Source: RSA11 sp965652565 (GTDB taxonomy: Bacteria > Actinomycetota > Thermoleophilia > Solirubrobacterales > 70-9). From it: a DNA stretch of 16,453 nucleotides. Below are positions 13,719 to 16,453 of this stretch, in pieces. Where the stretch lies: positions 1-16,453 of the forward strand of contig CBFGWL010000067.1 in the NCBI GenBank assembly GCA_965652565.1, given 5' to 3'. Made by a program: the position numbers and the translations under genes. The notes below the pieces were generated by a model. The model did not search any database. It saw only the letters and a list, made by a program, of their open reading frames with translations, and was not told the DNA's origin. How positions within the stretch are numbered: position 1 is the stretch's first letter; each line of letters begins with the position of its first letter.

Positions 13719-15706
13719 CTACCTTGGGCGGACAGCAGGCCACGGGGAAGGCGGGCGAGACGGCGCTGGATCCCGTCACGCTCGAGGTGCTGAAGAACTC
13801 GTTCGTGACGATCGTCGACCAGATGGCCGAGCAGATCCTGCGGACCTGCCACTCCTTCGTCATCTACTCGCGCGACTTCTCGAGCGCCCTCTGCGACCCC
13901 GAGGGGAACACGATCATGCAGGGCAGCCAGGACATCGCCGTCCACGTCGGCACCCTGCATCTGACGGCGAAGGCCGTGGTGGACGCCTACGGGGACGAGA
14001 TGCGCCCCGGCGACGTGTTCATGATCAACGACCCGTACGTCGGCGGCACGCATTTCAACGACGTGCGGATCATCCGGCCGGTGTTCTACGACGGCGAGGT
14101 GATCTGCCTGGCCGAGTCGAACGGGCACTGGGCCGACATGGGCGGCAGCGTGCCCGGCTCCTTCGACGTGAGCGCGCGCGACCACTTCGGCGAGGGCGTG
14201 CGGGTGCCGCCGGTCCGCATCTACGACGAGGGCGTGTATCGCGCCGACATCGTCCGCATGGTGACCTCGAACACGCGGGCGCCCGCGGATGCGGAGGGCG
14301 ACTGCCTCGCCCAGGTCGAGGCCACCGCGGTCGCCGAGCGCGAGATCCTGCGGCTCTGCGAGAAGTACGGTCGCGACACCGTGGTCGCCGCCTTCAACGA
14401 GGTCCAGGACTACGTCGAGCGGCTCACCCGCAAGCGGATCGCCGAGCTCCCCGACGGGACCTGGGAGACCGAGGACTACATCGACTTCGATCCGGACGAG
14501 CCCGAGGGCCTGGTCCCGATCAAGGTGAAGATGACGATCGACGGCGACGTGGTCCGGTACGACCTATCCGACTCCCATCCGGCCGTCGGGACGTTCCTCA
14601 ACTCCGGGTTCGGCGCGAGCTTCTCGGGCGTCGTTGCGGGGACGAAGACATTCTTCCCCGACGTGCCGCTCAACTCCGGGTTCTACCGGGCGCTCGACGT
14701 GAACCTGGGCCCGGAGGGCAGCTGCGTGAACGCGGCGTGGCCGACAGCGGTCACGGGATTCTGCTCCGGTCCCTACGAGAAGATCATGAACGCGATCTTC
14801 GAGCTGTGGTCCGAGGTCATGCCCGAGCGCGCGATGGCGGCATCGTTCAACCTCGAGTACCTGCTCGTCGGCGGCACCGATACGCGCAACGAGGGCGAGT
14901 CGATCTTCATGTGGTACGACTGGATGGCCGGCGGCTGGGGCGGGCGCAACGGCAAGGACGGCTCGAACGCGACGTCGCCCGTGTTCGGCGTGGGGCTCGC
15001 GGTTCAGCCGCTCGAGGGCCAGGAACGCCTGTGCCCGGTGGTCACCACGAGCCACGAGATCCTCCCCGACACGGGCGGCCCCGGTAAGTACCGCGGCGGC
15101 TGCGGCGTCGAGAAGGGCGGCACGCTCACCAAGACCCGCGGCACGGTCATGTCGTACTGCTGCGACCGGGCGCGTTCGGTTACGTGGGGGATCAAGGGCG
15201 GCCTGCCCTCCTATCCGCACGGGGTCTGGCTGAACCGCGGCACCGAGAACGAGGAGTTCCTGGGCGCGGTGTTCTCCAACTTCAAGGTGAAGGAGGGCGA
15301 CTCGTTCATCCGCCCGAGCGCGGGCGGCGGGGGCTTCGGCGATCCGCTCGAACGCGATCCCGCCCAGGTCGTGGAGGACGTGGCGGACGGCTACGTCACC
15401 GTCGAGCGGGCCGCGAAGGACTACGGCGTGGTCGTCCGCGAGGTCGACGCTGAGCTGTCGGAGTATGAGCTGGACGCCGAGGCGACCGAGGCCGAGAGGA
15501 AGAAGATCCGCGAGGCGCGGATGGGCTGGCTCGAGGAAGACCCGGCGAAGGTGGCCGAGCGCTACCGCGCCGGCGAGCTCGACCTGCTGGACGTCCTGCG
15601 GCGTTACGGCGTGATCCTCGACTGGGGTACGGGCGAGCTCTTGGAGCGCACCACCGAGCAGTACAGGGCGATGCTCAAGCGGCGCGCCGCGCAGTACTGG
15701 GCCTGA
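13715..15706 (+). CDS. hyuB: Hydantoinase B/oxoprolinase family subunit B with C-terminal extension
   Basis: The 663-residue protein starts at ATG 13715, overlapping the hyuA stop. It shows DPVTLEVLKNSF (19-30), MINDPYVGGTHFNDVRI (103-119), the metal-site region SNGHWADMGGSVPGSF (135-150), and the C-terminal KYRGGCGVEKGG and SAGGGGFGDP (535-544) blocks. Hydrolase-type HyuB proteins usually have HHAD at the metal site; here it is HWAD (138-141), so one histidine is replaced by tryptophan. Unlike the HyuB ending at 393, this protein runs on for about 90 residues after the usual end (575-663). That tail is highly charged and contains GVILDWGTGELLERTTEQ and a C-terminal RRAAQYW. Such tails occur in a known subset of HyuB. 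It is the catalytic partner of the HyuA at 11688-13718. Confidence 0.93.
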   Translation: MTTLGGQQATGKAGETALDPVTLEVLKNSFVTIVDQMAEQILRTCHSFVIYSRDFSSALCDPEGNTIMQGSQDIAVHVGTLHLTAKAVVDAYGDEMRPGDVFMINDPYVGGTHFNDVRIIRPVFYDGEVICLAESNGHWADMGGSVPGSFDVSARDHFGEGVRVPPVRIYDEGVYRADIVRMVTSNTRAPADAEGDCLAQVEATAVAEREILRLCEKYGRDTVVAAFNEVQDYVERLTRKRIAELPDGTWETEDYIDFDPDEPEGLVPIKVKMTIDGDVVRYDLSDSHPAVGTFLNSGFGASFSGVVAGTKTFFPDVPLNSGFYRALDVNLGPEGSCVNAAWPTAVTGFCSGPYEKIMNAIFELWSEVMPERAMAASFNLEYLLVGGTDTRNEGESIFMWYDWMAGGWGGRNGKDGSNATSPVFGVGLAVQPLEGQERLCPVVTTSHEILPDTGGPGKYRGGCGVEKGGTLTKTRGTVMSYCCDRARSVTWGIKGGLPSYPHGVWLNRGTENEEFLGAVFSNFKVKEGDSFIRPSAGGGGFGDPLERDPAQVVEDVADGYVTVERAAKDYGVVVREVDAELSEYELDAEATEAERKKIREARMGWLEEDPAKVAERYRAGELDLLDVLRRYGVILDWGTGELLERTTEQYRAMLKRRAAQYWA

Positions 15707-15725
15707 GGAAGTCCCGCTCCGGCGC

Positions 15726-16373
15726 ATGGAACCGGGCAGCACCAGGACCGAGCGCACCGGCCTGCGACGGCTGCCGAAGCGCGGCCACTACGACCGCGAG
15801 ACCATCGACGCCATCCTCGCCGAGGCGCTCGTCGGTCACCTCGCGTTCACCGATGAGGACGGCCAGCCGTACGCGATCCCGACGCTGCAGGCGCGCGTGG
15901 GCGACGAGGTCTGGGTCCACGGCTCATCGGCGAGCCGCACGCTCCGCCGCATCGGCGAGGGCATCCCGGCGTGCCTGACCGTCACGTTGATGGACGGGAT
16001 CGTGCTGGCGCGGTCGATCTTCAACCACTCGATCAACTACCGCTCGGTGATCATCCTAGGGATCGCGCGCCCCGTGACCGATCGCGAGTCGAAGCTGGCG
16101 GCGCTCGAAGCGTTCTCCGAGCGCATCGCGCCCGGCAGGTGGGCGGACGCGCGGCCGCCGACCGAGCAGGAGCTCAAAGCGACCTCGGTGTTGGCGCTCC
16201 CGCTCACCGAGGCCTCGGCAAAGATCCGCACCGGGCCGCCCGGCGACGAGGGCGCCGACCTGGACCTGGACGTCTGGGCCGGGGTGGTGCCGTTCGAGAC
16301 GGTGCGCCGCGAGCCGATCCCGGACCCGCGGCTGCGGCCGGACATCGAGCTGCCCGACTACCTGCGGACGTAG
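15726..16373 (+). CDS. Pyridoxamine 5'-phosphate oxidase-family (FMN-binding split barrel) protein
   Basis: The 215-residue protein begins at ATG 15726, 19 bases after the hyuB stop, so it may belong to the same transcript. It has the split-barrel flavin-binding layout: RGHYDRETIDAILAEALVGHLAF (19-41, in part), DGQPYAIPTLQ (45-55), WVHGSSASRTLRRI (63-76), and the phosphate and dimer region SIFNHSINYRSVIILG (97-112). These mark the Pyridox_ox_2-like group rather than the vitamin B6 enzyme PdxH. Members bind FMN or F420 and act as small-molecule reductases or oxidases, often with unknown substrates. The acidic GADLDLDVWAGVVPF segment near 176-190 is also typical. Its role in the locus is unknown; it could process a reduced or oxidised product of the ring-opening enzymes. 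Confidence 0.88.
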   Translation: MEPGSTRTERTGLRRLPKRGHYDRETIDAILAEALVGHLAFTDEDGQPYAIPTLQARVGDEVWVHGSSASRTLRRIGEGIPACLTVTLMDGIVLARSIFNHSINYRSVIILGIARPVTDRESKLAALEAFSERIAPGRWADARPPTEQELKATSVLALPLTEASAKIRTGPPGDEGADLDLDVWAGVVPFETVRREPIPDPRLRPDIELPDYLRT

Positions 16374-16376
16374 GTC

Positions 16377-16391
16377 GCGCGCCCGGCGCGC
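16377..16391. terminator. Possible hairpin between convergent genes
   Basis: GCGCGC (16377-16382) and GCGCGC (16386-16391), separated by CCG, can form a 6-bp GC hairpin. It lies exactly between the stop codons of the PNPOx-like gene (16371-16373) and of the oppositely oriented gene ending at 16392. There is no T-run, and such sequences occur by chance in GC-rich DNA, so this is only a candidate bidirectional terminator. Confidence 0.3.
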
Positions 16392-16453
16392 CTACTGATA
16401 CTCGTAAAACCCCCGCCCGCTCTTGCGGCCCAGCCGGCCGGCGGCGACCATCC
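16392..16453 (-). CDS. 3-hydroxyacyl-CoA dehydrogenase, C-terminal end (partial)
   Basis: Read on the - strand, the last bases encode MVAAGRLGRKSGRGFYEYQ and a TAG stop; the gene continues beyond the right edge. The G-x-LGRKSG-x-GFY-x-Y ending is the typical C-terminus of 3-hydroxybutyryl-CoA / 3-hydroxyacyl-CoA dehydrogenases, which oxidise L-3-hydroxyacyl-CoA with NAD in beta-oxidation and butyrate-type metabolism. Only 19 residues are visible, so the subfamily cannot be told. It converges on the PNPOx-like gene with an 18-base gap and belongs to a different operon. Confidence 0.72.
   Translation of the reverse strand, partial: MVAAGRLGRKSGRGFYEYQ

Noticed and set aside
1..16453. tRNA, rRNA, CRISPR array, insertion sequence, prophage or toxin-antitoxin genes
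   Set aside because: Nothing with the right structure was seen; nearly all sequence is accounted for by metabolic genes and short gaps.

Overview
The window is very GC-rich, dense in genes and built of tightly coupled operons, with GTG and TTG starts and four-base stop/start overlaps. The gene content (HyuA/HyuB hydantoinase-oxoprolinase proteins, LamB/YcsF, CoA transferase, PNPOx-fold flavoprotein) suggests a soil-type Actinomycetota, perhaps Thermoleophilia, but no marker gene fixes the taxon. No tRNA, rRNA, CRISPR array or insertion sequence was seen.

Region A (1-7016, + strand) is one long operon. It begins with the 3' end of a hydantoinase-B gene and a 63-residue four-cysteine zinc-finger-like protein. 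These are followed by a class IV PLP aminotransferase, an Ldh_2-family NAD(P)-dependent dehydrogenase, a 3-hydroxyisobutyrate-dehydrogenase-like enzyme, a CaiB/BaiF CoA transferase, an SDR oxidoreductase, a class I/II PLP aminotransferase and a small cupin. It reads as catabolism of an amino acid or amide: ring or amide opening, transamination, reduction or oxidation of oxo/hydroxy acids, and CoA activation. The substrate cannot be named from sequence. The operon ends at a perfect 26-bp palindrome that contains the stop codons of both convergent genes.

Region B (7027-9458, - strand) is a three-gene operon: biotin carboxyl carrier protein, biotin carboxylase and a LamB/YcsF (PxpA-type) hydrolase. 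A 213-bp divergent control region (9459-9671) separates it from region C.

Region C (9672-16373, + strand) carries two carboxyltransferase subunits of the KipI/KipA (PxpB/PxpC) superfamily, then complete hyuA and hyuB genes and a PNPOx-like flavoprotein. The two carboxyltransferase halves carry motifs that I recall from the carboxyltransferase domain of urea carboxylase rather than from ordinary KipI/KipA. Regions B and C together therefore look like a biotin-dependent urea-carboxylase-like enzyme split into separate subunits, combined with a PxpA-type hydrolase and an ATP-dependent HyuAB hydrolase. This is the most interesting system in the window. At the right edge (16392-16453, - strand) is the C-terminus of a probable 3-hydroxyacyl-CoA dehydrogenase.
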